Notes: generated by a model not told the origin, from the sequence alone. A stretch of 64,000 nt of DNA from Acetobacter malorum (GCF_001580615.1 NZ_LHZC01000053.1:124001-188000), one strand, 5' to 3'. Counted from the first letter of the stretch, positions 8,670 to 17,806 are shown. Made by a program: numbers and translations.

Positions 8670-9041
8670 TTATTCGTCATTGGGAATACGCCCCTCTTTT
8701 TGCGCCTGCGCTTTGCAAGCATCTGAGCAGGTCTTGAGGACCTCATTCCCGTTGTCGATGTCCTGATAGCTTCCGTACCAGCCCCATCCGTCTTTCCATG
8801 GGCCTGCCTTGCTGCAAACAGAGCAGATGTGCTGCTTCGCCCGACCGTGTGTAACGACTTGACCGGGCAGCTTCGCAATCTCGCGCTGAAAGGCACCCGC
8901 ATCGTTTTCAGGGACTTCAATCAGGCTCTCATCTTCAGTCTTTGAGAACCCCCGTCCTGCCTTTTTCCGCCATATGACGCGGTACCAGATCGTGGCAACG
9001 TGCGGTTGGGCGGCAGAAGAAGGGGCTTCGGCTCCGCTCAT
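8670..9041 (-). CDS. Hypothetical zinc-ribbon protein
   Basis: 123 aa from ATG 9041, five bases after the preceding stop. The C-terminal half has HICSVCSKAG and, about 30 residues later, TCSDACKAQ, a C-x2-C plus C-x3-C pattern typical of a zinc finger. No further family match. Second gene of the 9345-to-8463 minus-strand unit. Confidence 0.55.
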   Translation of the reverse strand: MSGAEAPSSAAQPHVATIWYRVIWRKKAGRGFSKTEDESLIEVPENDAGAFQREIAKLPGQVVTHGRAKQHICSVCSKAGPWKDGWGWYGSYQDIDNGNEVLKTCSDACKAQAQKEGRIPNDE

Positions 9042-9045
9042 TGTC

Positions 9046-9345
9046 CTACTTGTCCAGCCAAGCGGCGTGAGCTTTTCGCCGGCCCAGAGCAAAGATCTCA
9101 CGAGCCTGCTGCTCAAGCTTTCTTACATGCTCATTCCGCTCTTCGCGTGTGGTATATTTCTGACCCGCCCGACGACGGTTCGCCGCATTTGTGTAGGTCA
9201 TCGCCAGCCCCAGCCCTTCGGGCGTCAGGGGGAACGCAGCTATTGAATTTGCACAGGAAACACCATCCACGGTGCAGGTGAATGCATTATCATCCCAAAT
9301 GATTCCGAAAGGACCATCCTCCCAGATATAACGGCTCTCACTCAC
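9046..9345 (-). CDS. Hypothetical protein, 99 aa
   Basis: N-terminal half beta-rich (YIWEDGPFGIIWDDNAF), C-terminal half a basic helix (NRRRAGQKYTTREERNEHVRK). Not recognised. Separated from the SPFH gene upstream by a hairpin at 9395-9424, so it probably has its own promoter. Confidence 0.55.
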   Translation of the reverse strand: MSESRYIWEDGPFGIIWDDNAFTCTVDGVSCANSIAAFPLTPEGLGLAMTYTNAANRRRAGQKYTTREERNEHVRKLEQQAREIFALGRRKAHAAWLDK

Positions 9346-9394
9346 AAATTATCCAATCGGATCCTGAATTACAAAGATAGGGCAAAGGTTAAGG

Positions 9395-9424
9395 CTGAAG
9401 CTCATGAGAAGCTCCAGCCCTTTT
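9395..9424 (-). terminator. Hairpin between SPFH gene and 9345 gene
   Basis: GGCTGAAGCT and AGCTCCAGCC pair over nine of ten bases around a seven-base loop. On the minus strand it follows the end of the SPFH gene and is trailed by TTAACCTTT. A plausible weak terminator. Confidence 0.4.
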
Positions 9425-9435
9425 CCAGCACGATA

Positions 9436-10313
9436 TTAGCGAGAGACCGGACCAGTTGCGTTGCCAATAAATGGCAAAGGAGCCCCGCTGCTCAGATAGG
9501 TCGGCATGCTGCCGTCCCACTGCTCCAGAGCCTTTTCTTCAAGAAGTGCAGGCGTCAGAGAAGATGAAACGAGGGCATTGGCCTTGGCTTCGGCCTCAGC
9601 CATCATCAGCTTGGAGGCAGAACGTCCTTTTGCGTCTGCTACAGCCGCCTCTGCTTCGGCTGACGCCCGCACGACTTTCTGCTGTTCATTGATCTTGGTC
9701 TGCTGCAAGACGTATTCAGCCTGCAGAGAGGCCTGCTGCTGAACCTGCTTGTCTTCGATCGCGTGGCTGTAGGCCGGCGAGAACTGGAAATTCGAGGTGT
9801 TGATTGCTTCAATCGTGATCCGGTAGGGCTTCAGAGACGCAATGATAAGATCCTTGATCTTTTCATCGACCTCGTCACCAGTTCTTCGGCGTTGTAGTGG
9901 GCAGTGACTGCCTTCACATCGTTGGAAATCGCTGGTGCGATAACACGCTCTGTCAGCCGAGTGGCATTCCTGAACTTGGAGTAAAAGAACGGCACATCGG
10001 AAGGGTCAATGTGATAGGTCACGGCAACAGAAGTGTTAACGTCCTGAAGGTCGTGAGTGGCAGCCTTTTCATGCGTGACAGACGTCTGAGGCTGCGTCGA
10101 AACCCGTGACATGCTCTGGTAAAACGGAATAATGAAATGCAGCTTGCCAGGCTCAAGGGTCGTTTGCTGGACTGCGCCCCAATCCATCAGAACGCCTTCG
10201 TAGCCGGACTCTACGGTCTTCAGAGGCGATGCCCCCACCAGAGCCGCTAAAGCGACAACAGCAACCCCAGCAAAAGCGATGGTTTTGGGCGAAAAAGCAC
10301 CAATTTTGATCAT
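9436..10313 (-). pseudogene. SPFH/band-7 (prohibitin-like) protein, frameshifted
   Basis: The first 160 codons (10313 down to about 9870) encode an N-terminal membrane anchor and band-7 core (VESGYEGVLMDWG, LHFIIPFYQ, HYNAEELVT). The frame then shifts: the expected continuation EVDEKIKDLIIASLKPY...SPAYSHAIEDK reads in another frame and joins the coiled-coil tail (9436-9708, QQTKINEQQKVVRASAEAEA). A one- or two-base change near 9870 separates them. SPFH proteins form membrane-associated rings or microdomains. It is either a real frameshift mutation or an assembly error; every other part looks intact. Confidence 0.75.
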
Positions 10314-10327
10314 GCGTTCTCTCTTCG

Positions 10328-10416
10328 ATTAAACCTTGGTCTTTCAATCTAAAAAATCAAAAGCCATTGCCAGTCTTACCTTCGAAACTGGCCTTATCAA
10401 AGATAAATTAACCTTG
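10328..10416. promoter_or_regulatory. CAAGGTTAA boxes upstream of SPFH gene
   Basis: TTAAACCTTGG (10328-10338) and TTAACCTTG (10408-10416), read as CAAGGTTAA on the minus strand, lie 15 and 95 bp upstream of the SPFH start. They match the box repeated across the window. Confidence 0.35.
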
Positions 10417-10426
10417 CGTATATCGC

Positions 10427-10666
10427 TTATTTTGCATTGGACGCATTGCGAAGCGCCTCCGCCCTCTTCGCAATGTATCGCTCGATTGCGTCCCAGCTCA
10501 GCCATAAGTGGTTCAACACCATTTCGGGATCGCGCTCGCCATACCCAGGACCATCTCTTTTCCTGGCTATCTCTTCCGGCAAAACCTGGCGGCCTTCCAC
10601 GCTCATAATCTCAGCATAGAACGCCTCAAATCTCTGCCGTCTCCCAGGCCTCTTCTTCTCGGACAA
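10427..10666 (-). CDS. Hypothetical basic protein, 79 aa
   Basis: Highly charged and helical (KKRPGRRQRFEAFYAEIM...). Not recognised. Same strand as the SPFH gene, about 110 bp upstream of it. Confidence 0.45.
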   Translation of the reverse strand: MSEKKRPGRRQRFEAFYAEIMSVEGRQVLPEEIARKRDGPGYGERDPEMVLNHLWLSWDAIERYIAKRAEALRNASNAK

Positions 10667-10804
10667 TGATGCCTCCGCAACACATCTATTGGCTTATGAT
10701 TAATCATGGATTATTAAGGACACCAGTCAAAACACAACATTCGTCAGGAGGCGGGCATGTAGGTACGCCCGGAAATCAATCCGTGCGTCATGGAGAATAT
10801 TCCC

Positions 10805-11038
10805 ATGTCCCGCACCCATCATCACAGTGGAAAGTTTGGTAAACCTCGTGGCCTGCGCGTCTTTCCCGCAGGCAAGGATTTCAGAACTCCACATTGGCAT
10901 ACTCACCTTCATATCATTCGACCTGGAAGACGCTGCGACAAGGTTGTCGCCAGGATGATCGTTAAAGGTGAAGTTGGTCCTGAAGAAGCAATATTTCCTT
11001 ACACCGGAACTAAGCGCCCTCACGATTACTTAGACTGA
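10805..11038 (+). CDS. Hypothetical His-rich protein, 77 aa
   Basis: ATG 10805 has GGAGA eight bases upstream; an in-frame ATG at 10790 is the alternative. His-rich N-terminal part (RTHHHSGKFG, HWHTHLHI) could bind metal. Not recognised. Confidence 0.4.
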   Translation: MSRTHHHSGKFGKPRGLRVFPAGKDFRTPHWHTHLHIIRPGRRCDKVVARMIVKGEVGPEEAIFPYTGTKRPHDYLD

Positions 11039-11066
11039 TAAATCCTGGGGAATTTAAACGGTCGGC

Positions 11067-11094
11067 TATCCTGCCCCCTCTTAGGGCAGGATAA
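11067..11094 (+). terminator. Hairpin between 11038 and 11137 genes
   Basis: TATCCTGCCC and GGGCAGGATA form a perfect ten-base stem with a seven-base loop, 30 bp after the stop at 11038. There is no U run; it could be a terminator or an operator, since both arms contain AGGATA, the core of the recurrent box. Confidence 0.45.
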
Positions 11095-11136
11095 ATCGGA
11101 ACCATCAACCACCCACCTTCCGAAATTGGATACACC

Positions 11137-11739
11137 ATGAAATTCAAAGATCTCGATCAAAATTTGCAGTCTCTTGCCCGCAAGATAAAGCGTGATTATT
11201 CCTGGCTTACTATCAATCAGTGCGCTGAAGTTATTGCCAGGACTGCTCTCGACGCTGATCCCGTGTCTATTTGCCTCCAGATCGGACCGAAAAACGGTCT
11301 GGCCGTTTGCGGCAAGAAGCATGATATCGACCCAGCAACTTATGAGAGCGAAAAGGAAGAACTTATTTCCGCGCTTGACGAGGTCGCTGAAACCCTCGTT
11401 GCGTCAGGGGTGTTCCGCGCGGATGCCGATATTCACACTCAACGCTTATTCCTCTTTTGCCGCAATTTTTTCGACTGGCAAACCGAGGCGCATGCCGCAA
11501 TCGAAGAAATTGGAACCGGGGACAATGTGGTCCATATCCGGAAAGGAAATTATTGGCAGGCGCCTCAGAATGCCTTCAAGATTATCTCCGAACTGTACGC
11601 CTTATCCGTGGACAAGCCGGACATGAATGGGGATTCCATTTCCCAGAGGTTCAATATCCTGACGCTTTCGTTCATCGAAAAAAATCCGGATGAAGGATTC
11701 TTCCCAGTTTTTTTGGCGGTCGGCGATAAAATATCCTGA
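11137..11739 (+). CDS. Hypothetical protein, 200 aa
   Basis: Soluble and mostly helical, no recognised domain. It precedes the exonuclease gene by 27 bp and probably shares its transcript. Confidence 0.55.
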   Translation: MKFKDLDQNLQSLARKIKRDYSWLTINQCAEVIARTALDADPVSICLQIGPKNGLAVCGKKHDIDPATYESEKEELISALDEVAETLVASGVFRADADIHTQRLFLFCRNFFDWQTEAHAAIEEIGTGDNVVHIRKGNYWQAPQNAFKIISELYALSVDKPDMNGDSISQRFNILTLSFIEKNPDEGFFPVFLAVGDKIS

Positions 11740-11765
11740 TCGACGCCCACAGAAGAGGTTGTAAC

Positions 11766-12419
11766 ATGGACTCTCCACTCACGAGCCTGACCATGCCCAT
11801 TAATCGCTGCGACCTGGTCCTAAAGGTCGCAAGGCCAAGTCGCACCCGCGATATCATTTTAGACATTGAAACTTTGGGCGATGTCGCAGAAAGCGTCGTC
11901 CTATCCATAGGGGCTGCATCTATCGATGTGATCGACGGTCGCTATGAGGTCTATTCGACATTCTACAGTGTTCTTCCGTTCGCTGAGCAATTCTCATTGG
12001 GCCGAGTGTCCACACCCGACACTATGAAAAAATTCTGGCCCACAGTCACAGATCGGCGGGCCTCCGAAGTTTTTATCGATTCAGCTCAAACACCCTTTGA
12101 ATGCAGAGAAGTTCTCACATCCCTGTCTGAATGGATTCTTCAGGTGGCAGGAGAAGAGGCTATCGTACACGGATGTGGGCCATCATTCGACAATGCAATC
12201 ATTCGCAACCTGTGCGACAACCTCAAAATGCCGTTGCCGTGGAAATTCCGAAATGAGGGGTGCCTGCGCACGGCACTGCGTAGTGTAGCAGGGGTCGAGC
12301 GTATCAAGTCCAAGATCCCCCACCACGCGCTGGAAGATGCAATAGCTGAAGCTCAGACGCTGTGTCTCATTCAGCATTCTCTCGGGCCAAATCCACCTGT
12401 CCGGTTCATTACGATTTGA
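11766..12419 (+). CDS. DnaQ-fold 3'-5' exonuclease (RNase T/ExoVIII-like)
   Basis: 217 aa. All DEDDh signatures are visible: DIETLG (D33, E35), HGCGPSFDN (D142) and HHALEDA (H187, D191). The layout matches the phage/plasmid exodeoxyribonuclease VIII-like clade of small 3'-5' exonucleases, which degrade DNA or RNA ends using two metal ions. AGAAGAGG upstream of ATG 11766 is a good Shine-Dalgarno. A role in DNA repair, RNA processing or plasmid establishment is possible; the substrate cannot be told. Confidence 0.8.
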   Translation: MDSPLTSLTMPINRCDLVLKVARPSRTRDIILDIETLGDVAESVVLSIGAASIDVIDGRYEVYSTFYSVLPFAEQFSLGRVSTPDTMKKFWPTVTDRRASEVFIDSAQTPFECREVLTSLSEWILQVAGEEAIVHGCGPSFDNAIIRNLCDNLKMPLPWKFRNEGCLRTALRSVAGVERIKSKIPHHALEDAIAEAQTLCLIQHSLGPNPPVRFITI

Positions 12420-12555
12420 CGCAGTATTGATCTTGCTTGTTTGACATAATCCCCACCCTGAAGGACGAGGCTTAACGACGCGGCCGGTAATGACATTACC
12501 CGCTATTTAAAGGCATGGATTGTCCTGCGTAATTGAGAACAGAGGCGATTTTCGT
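12420..12555. other. Convergent intergenic region with short palindrome
   Basis: Between converging genes. GGTAATGACATTACC at 12485-12499 is a six-base inverted repeat. No shufflon recombinase or sfx-type repeats were seen next to the pilV 3' end. Confidence 0.35.
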
Positions 12556-14568
12556 CTAGTCGTCGTTAAGTCCTTTCATAATCAGGTCATGCCACTTCCC
12601 ATCACCTGCGCAAAATGTAAGTTTACTTGAGACCGTGACACCTAGCGTTCCGATACCTGTGCTTTCTCCATATGCACTGCAGCTCACGCCAGTCAATCCG
12701 TCAGGTAGGGCATGGAGAGTTAGGCCATCAACATTGCCTTGACCCGCTACAAAAACAACATTACCAGTTCCATACAGATTGCCGTACAAATGGATATCCG
12801 CTCCCCTGCCATCGCTATCGGAATAATGCCCCAGTTCTCCGCTTGGCGCCCGACCCACCGTTAAGCCTCCTTGATACCACCCAGCACCACCCAAATGATC
12901 AGATCCCGGACCTTCAGATACTGCAGTGTTGCCATCATTGACCCAAATATCCCCATTTTGAAGAGAAAGTGTCGCTCGCGTCGAGGCGCCTGCAAAAGTA
13001 CCAATGTTTACTGAATGATCAAGTTGACTGGTGCCCGCAGCATACAAGTTCCCTGTACTGCCACTTAAGGAGGCCGCTACATTCCCATTCGTGCCTGTAG
13101 CTAGTGTCCCGTTCTCTGCATAAACATCCGTTGTATGGACGCCACCTGCGTAGCCATCGGGATACCCTGTGTCTGGATCCATTCCATTGGTGCCTACGCG
13201 CCCAGAAAACTGAGCTGAGGCGAGTTGGGATCGCCCAGAAGGATGCAGATAGTAGTTCGTATTGTCTGTGTCATACACATACCTGGTCGTGACATTCCCG
13301 TCGAAATACGCCATCGCATCCACAGTAAGAGGTCTGCCCATGATATGGAGCTGATAGCCTCTGCCATACGGGGAAGTGTCTCCTACCACCGCCAGTCCTG
13401 GGGCAGCCTGGGACCAGGTAATAGGTCCGCCAGAAATCAGATCAAGCCCTGTCTGAGCAGTAATCTGCCCGATAAGATTAGAACCCCCGTCCACCTGAAA
13501 ATTATCGCCTGGCCCCTCGATATGCAGCCCCCCGCCACTGACCCCGCCCCAGTAGCCGATCCAGCTCCCATTGTGATAGAACCCGCCTGTGTTGGCTATC
13601 GTAATCCCGCATCCGGGGACTGAGTAATTATCGTCATTACAGATCTGGGTTCCTCCAGAAATATAGAGATTATGGTCAGAGGGTACGGCGCGATTGTAAC
13701 CCATTACAGCGGATCCGATCTGAAGTGGCCCGTTACTCACACCTGTTGTCGGATTGACATTGTCTATCTCATTGACCGCCCGCAGATTGTTCTGCGTCAT
13801 ATCAATGTCAGTGTGCATCGTATTGGCCTCATGCACCCCGATATCATTTCGATAGAGGAAATCTGCCAGTCCACCGGAGATTGTAAACTGGCCAGACGCC
13901 GCGACATGGCCAGGAGTTGGCGTCGCGTAATCCCCGGCAAGATCGCTGGCTGGGTAAGACCAGCCGCCTCCCACTCCACTGATAGTACCCGCCGGACGCG
14001 CTGAAGAGGCTCGGGAATAATACCCGCCGCCTGCTGCGCTCAGTTTCTGGCCTATGCGCCCAATATCGGCATCTTTAATTTTCGCGCCACCCGTGGTGTA
14101 CACCATCATGTTGTAGCCTGATGGGTTACTCTCGTCTGCCCATACAGTCATTACGCTGTGCTGCCCATAGGGGTTTGTGTCCACAAAGCCCTATGGGATA
14201 AAGCCTTGGCCCTGGAGACTATCCTCTGGAATATCATCTCCGCTGGTAAGGCGAGCTGCTGGTATCTGATAAACGCCACCGGCATCCTGCACCAGATTCG
14301 CTAGGTTCTGAGTATTGCCTTTAACCCAGTTTTGAGCAGCCACGTAAATCTCGTTTAATTGGTCGGCCGCAGCATTGTCTTTCGACTTCTTGATCTGGAG
14401 GTTAACCTCTCCTCCAAGGGCGCCTGCCATTAAAGCCATAACAATTAAAGAAGCAGACACCTGCAATGGCGTGTAGCCAGCCTCATCCTTGAATGGAAAG
14501 CGTCTCTCGGACTGTCTTATTATTGAGAATAAACTCTGTTTTATGGTAAAAAGCACGGAGAGCACCAC
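12556..14568 (-). pseudogene. pilV: PilV-type minor pilin/adhesin, interrupted by in-frame TAG
   Basis: The N-terminal part (14568 to 14191) has a prepilin-like leader ending in AG before YTPLQVSASLIVMALMAG, the hydrophobic helix of type IV pilins, then the pilin head. At 14191-14193 the codon TAG interrupts the frame after QGFIP. The same frame continues at once (GF, then GTG at 14184) for 542 codons of Gly/Asn/Ser-rich beta structure and a Cys-containing C-terminal domain (VSCSAYGESTG, LTFCAGDGKWHD), as in PilV tip adhesins of IncI-type thin pili. With read-through the protein would be about 670 aa. It is either a nonsense mutant, a suppressed amber or a sequencing error. Confidence 0.75.
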
Positions 14569-14863
14569 GCAGACAATAGGGTATTAATGAATAATACAGA
14601 TCGCTCTTCCTATAATGAAGGAAATTAACGCACGCCATCTGTGAACCTACGGAATACGAGGTCTTTTTGTCTGTTAAGGGGGCTAATATCCCGCCTAAAA
14701 TAGAGGAATAAGCTATCCATGCATCATGGGTAGATGCCCCTGTTACCGCAAGGTTTCTAAAGACCGTTCCGGGCGTTTTGAATCACCGTGAGACCAGAGC
14801 GCAGCAAATTAACCTTAACAATGGTCATCACGGTTAATTATGCATTCCCGCCTACCGTTGCCC
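14569..14863. other. Intergenic region, about 295 bp
   Basis: Upstream of pilV on the minus strand. AT-rich near 14580-14640, with TTAACCTTAA at 14809-14818 resembling the recurrent box. Short frames here look spurious. Confidence 0.3.
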
Positions 14864-15481
14864 TCAAAAAACATTCTTATCGTAAACTCGAACAACATAG
14901 TGAACCGCACCTTCTGCAAGGCATGATTGGCTCACGAGATTATCCTTGCCAGTCGCTTCCTGCACTTTAGCTTTCAGGACTTTCTCAACCGCCAAACGCT
15001 CGTCCGGGCTGGCGTCCTCAATGCTGAGAATGCCATTGCACTTGGTATCCAGAGCTGAAAGCTTCTGCTCGATCTGCTCGAAGCTGACGTTTGTGTCACT
15101 TTCGCTGCTGAGAGCGAGTTCCATGATATCTGACAGAACGTCCACTCCGCCATCGCCAGAAGACCGAGCGAAGTTCGAATACGCTTTACCACCTATATCG
15201 ATGGCATATGTCCACCAGCACATGTCGCGCCCATAGCTGCGATAGGATAGGGCCTTCTTGTCCAGGAACGCTTCTGCAGCCTGCTGGAAGGCATGCGAGG
15301 GCATATCTAGCGTGCAGTCATCGCCGATCAGACTGCAATAGCTGCCCCCTCCGGGCATCCCCACCTTTCCTTCGGACATATCGCCTATGAAATCCCGGAC
15401 CCGAATAAGGGTTCCGAAGGGGTCAAGAGGGACAATCCTATGGATGATCAGACTATTTTCATTCTCTGTTGTATCAGGCAT
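14864..15481 (-). CDS. Hypothetical protein, 205 aa
   Basis: Soluble, mixed composition with several Cys (SYCSLIGDDCTLD, MCWWTYAID, KCNGIL, QSCLAEG). Not recognised. Last gene of a long minus-strand operon; its start overlaps the stop of the upstream 64-aa gene. Confidence 0.55.
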   Translation of the reverse strand: MPDTTENENSLIIHRIVPLDPFGTLIRVRDFIGDMSEGKVGMPGGGSYCSLIGDDCTLDMPSHAFQQAAEAFLDKKALSYRSYGRDMCWWTYAIDIGGKAYSNFARSSGDGGVDVLSDIMELALSSESDTNVSFEQIEQKLSALDTKCNGILSIEDASPDERLAVEKVLKAKVQEATGKDNLVSQSCLAEGAVHYVVRVYDKNVF

Positions 15482-15668
15482 TGCCCAGTCCTTTCTGAAG
15501 AATATCGTGCAAAAGAGTAGTCTTCCCGAGCGGAGGGGAAATCCTCCGTGGGTAGATCACACCAGACGGGCTGGTGAAGGTGACAATCGGATCTCCTTTT
15601 CTGCGTTTAATAATGCGAATGCTCCATGGCTCCCCCACCGGGAAATGCTGGGATTGTGAATCAGACAT
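15474..15668 (-). CDS. Hypothetical protein, 64 aa
   Basis: ATG 15668 lies inside the end of the preceding gene and its stop lies inside the next start, a compact coupled arrangement. A small basic beta-rich protein (EPWSIRIIKRRKGDPIVTF). Not recognised. Confidence 0.5.
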   Translation of the reverse strand: MSDSQSQHFPVGEPWSIRIIKRRKGDPIVTFTSPSGVIYPRRISPPLGKTTLLHDILQKGLGNA

Positions 15669-16053
15669 CTTCCTTGTCACCCTTCATGGCTTTTAAAGTT
15701 TCTTCACGCAGCTTCGCTTTCCGAGACAACTCGAATTGAAGTGAATCATAGATTTCGATACCAGGTTTTTGAGATGGGAAGCACTCAATCTGACCGAAAG
15801 CGGGGAACGCAAGAGCAAGGCCATTAGCTTCAAGAAATTCTCTGCGACGGTGTTCAGACCCAATATCGAACCCCTCACACGGGATCACCCATGACCATCC
15901 ACCTCCTCCTGAGACACCCTCGACAGCACAAACTTCAGGCATGATCGCGGAAATCTCTGGGCATGATACCAGAAGATCGATGATCTTTGCAGCGGCACTT
16001 GATTGACGGTGCTTGTGGCGCGCAATTGGATTGCACTCCCGCTCAGACATCAT
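15661..16053 (-). CDS. Hypothetical protein, tandem paralogue A
   Basis: 130 aa, clearly related to the adjacent 16043-16408 gene: both carry SSA.AKI..LL.SCPEISAIMPEVCAVEG, a GWSW motif and FPAFGQIE(C). A stretch of more than 40 bases around 15930-15975 is identical or nearly so in the other copy, so the duplication (or gene conversion) is fairly recent. Function unknown. Confidence 0.6.
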   Translation of the reverse strand: MMSERECNPIARHKHRQSSAAAKIIDLLVSCPEISAIMPEVCAVEGVSGGGGWSWVIPCEGFDIGSEHRRREFLEANGLALAFPAFGQIECFPSQKPGIEIYDSLQFELSRKAKLREETLKAMKGDKEDV

Positions 16054-16408
16054 TCTTCCTCATTGCCCGCGAATGTCGGGCTAACTCGCTTCTCAGGGAC
16101 CAATCGACCTGAATGCCGGGCGTAGGCAACGGACTGCACTCAATCTGACCAAAAGCCGGGGATGATAGTGCCATTCCCACGCCCTCTCCGAAGTGACGGC
16201 GTGGATGATCAGAGCCAATGTCATAGTCCTCGCACTTAATCAGCCATGACCAGCCATCACCTCTTGAAGCACCTTCAACAGCACAAACTTCAGGCATGAT
16301 CGCGGAAATCTCTGGGCATGAAGTCAGCAGTTCGACAATCTTCGCGGAAGCGCTTGATCGGCGGTGTCTGTGCCGAATGACTGGATCACTACTCTTCTCC
16401 ACCATCAT
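16043..16408 (-). CDS. Hypothetical protein, tandem paralogue B
   Basis: About 121 aa from ATG 16408. Partner of the 15661-16053 gene, sharing the SCPEISAIMPEVCAVEG block and the GQIEC motif. The ends overlap: its stop lies inside the start of paralogue A. Function unknown. Confidence 0.6.
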   Translation of the reverse strand: MMVEKSSDPVIRHRHRRSSASAKIVELLTSCPEISAIMPEVCAVEGASRGDGWSWLIKCEDYDIGSDHPRRHFGEGVGMALSSPAFGQIECSPLPTPGIQVDWSLRSELARHSRAMRKNDV

Positions 16409-16640
16409 CGTCCTCGCTTTCACTTGCCGCCATCGTCACAAACCACGCCTTGTGAACTGCCGACGGCATCCGGTAGGTGTCGCCAGATTTTTCGATTAGC
16501 CCGGCGCTCATTAAAGCGTCACGAGTGGCGTCTTCCATCTCAGGCACATCCTCACCATAGCCGATGGCATCCAGGACATCCTGCTGCTCCCTCGGAAGAC
16601 CATGGATGCGTCCTGGATGGCCGTCTTCTGCGTGGGTCAT
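16389..16640 (-). CDS. Hypothetical acidic protein, 83 aa
   Basis: Reads like a small winged-helix: REQQDVLDAIGY...TRDALMSAGLIEKSGDTYRMP, with an acidic tail (ESEDDDGGEE). Could be a small DNA- or protein-binding factor; unproven. Overlaps both neighbours. Confidence 0.5.
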   Translation of the reverse strand: MTHAEDGHPGRIHGLPREQQDVLDAIGYGEDVPEMEDATRDALMSAGLIEKSGDTYRMPSAVHKAWFVTMAASESEDDDGGEE

Positions 16641-16849
16641 AACTCTCTCACGCAGTTATTGAGGGTCTGAGCCAGATATGCTGCGTCCCCGGCATTCATC
16701 ACGTATTCTGGCCCACTGGCGCTAATTTGCACGCCGATGGCACCATCCCGTAGCCGTCGGACGCGCATTTCGGGGTAATCCGATGGTGCGGATTGGTCAT
16801 CAACCTGATGCAGATCACGCATGTTCATCTTTCCGGCCGGAATAGTCAT
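16637..16849 (-). CDS. Hypothetical protein, 70 aa
   Basis: From ATG 16849; longer in-frame starts would run into the upstream gene. Its stop overlaps the next ATG by four bases. Not recognised. Confidence 0.45.
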   Translation of the reverse strand: MTIPAGKMNMRDLHQVDDQSAPSDYPEMRVRRLRDGAIGVQISASGPEYVMNAGDAAYLAQTLNNCVREL

Positions 16850-17150
16850 TCCCAGCATCAGAGCGCTGAATGAAATTTTGACCGAGTGAACCCTTCTCAA
16901 CAAATTCAAGAATATAAAGCGGGGCGAAAACCATTGCTGCTATCGCTAGTAACGCAAGGGAGATGATTGTAATGAAATACGAAGCCTCATATTCCCACAT
17001 CAGGTTACTTCTGTGATAGAGTAAATTCACATTAACAGCTCCCGCGATGCTGATCGCGCAGAGTCCAATCAAAATGATCTCTTTTGACCTACTTTTCTTC
17101 CCCTTGGAAACTGCAGGACCTACACTCATGACGGGCTCTCCTCTGCTCAT
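16815..17150 (-). CDS. Small membrane protein
   Basis: 111 aa from ATG 17150, four bases after the stop of the upstream gene (TGACATG). Two membrane segments (EIILIGLCAISIAGAVNVNL and FITIISLALLAIAAMVFAPL). Basic tail facing the cytoplasm. Unknown role; could be part of the transfer apparatus. Confidence 0.5.
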   Translation of the reverse strand: MSRGEPVMSVGPAVSKGKKSRSKEIILIGLCAISIAGAVNVNLLYHRSNLMWEYEASYFITIISLALLAIAAMVFAPLYILEFVEKGSLGQNFIQRSDAGNDYSGRKDEHA

Positions 17151-17151
17151 G

Positions 17152-17538
17152 TCACTGCTTTGACATGAAAGTTTTCCATCTTTGATCGGGAATGTGGCCC
17201 CGTTCATTTTCCCAGATTTCTGCATCGAAAGTCCTTGTAACGAGCTTGGCATTCACCTGGATCTTGAACCATGGCCCACTGGCGCTCGTGCCCTGCTGAA
17301 CAATCATGTAATTGCGGTGGCGCTGCACTTTGAGTTTCTGCGGCGCCCCGAAGTTTACGATCATGCCTGGGTGCAAAAGTGAGAAACCGTTCCCGGAATT
17401 ATCTTTCTTCACCTCCTGCTGACCATCTGCCTGCAATGAAGGAAGAGTCACGACAGTAATCTTGCCTCCAGAGCGCTCAATGGCATCCCTGATGTCGATA
17501 TCATTTGTCATCATATTTCCCATTGTTTGTTGGGACAT
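17152..17538 (-). CDS. Hypothetical protein, 128 aa, first gene of operon
   Basis: ATG 17538 has GGGATGCGG upstream; a longer start at 17634 would cover the TTTATCCTTG box (17615-17624) and is less likely. The C-terminal part WFKIQVNAKLVTRTFDAEIWEN is beta-rich. Not recognised. It heads the overlapping minus-strand operon that runs to 14864. Confidence 0.5.
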   Translation of the reverse strand: MSQQTMGNMMTNDIDIRDAIERSGGKITVVTLPSLQADGQQEVKKDNSGNGFSLLHPGMIVNFGAPQKLKVQRHRNYMIVQQGTSASGPWFKIQVNAKLVTRTFDAEIWENERGHIPDQRWKTFMSKQ

Positions 17539-17614
17539 TCTACCGCATCCCGCCGAGATTGTCTTTGCTGCATCCTGACTTTCTTGCGAAAACTTGCCTG
17601 ATAGCCTTGCACGA

Positions 17615-17624
17615 TTTATCCTTG
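17615..17624. promoter_or_regulatory. TTTATCCTTG box between divergent genes
   Basis: Sits in the divergent region between the small-gene operon (start about 17538, minus) and the helicase (start 17807 or 17868, plus). A second copy, CCAAGGATAAAA, lies at 17831-17842, just before an alternative TTG start of the helicase. Confidence 0.35.
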
Positions 17625-17806
17625 CCTTGAGCATGGCTGGAAAACAGTGCGGGTCGCCCGCGAGAAGCGCCGACCAGGCGTCGATCCATCAACCTCCTGG
17701 GGCTATACCGGTGAGGAGACCGCGACCAACTCTAGGAACGCGGGCGAGCGGTGGAAACCCGCTCTACAATCCCCCGCAAAATCAAAGCATTGCGCCTGTC
17801 CCTTGC

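Noticed and set aside
12420-12555. Shufflon next to pilV
   Set aside because: No rci-type recombinase and no repeated inversion sites were seen beside the pilV 3' end.
12556-14184. Independent gene starting at GTG 14184
   Set aside because: It is in the same frame as the upstream pilin part, lacks a signal and is better explained as the rest of pilV.
14191-14193. Amber-suppressing tRNA to explain TAG codons in pilV and the HTH gene
   Set aside because: The seven tRNAs have anticodons CAT, TTG, CAT, TAA, TAA, TCT and CCT. None reads TAG, and the HTH gene belongs to a clearly broken locus.
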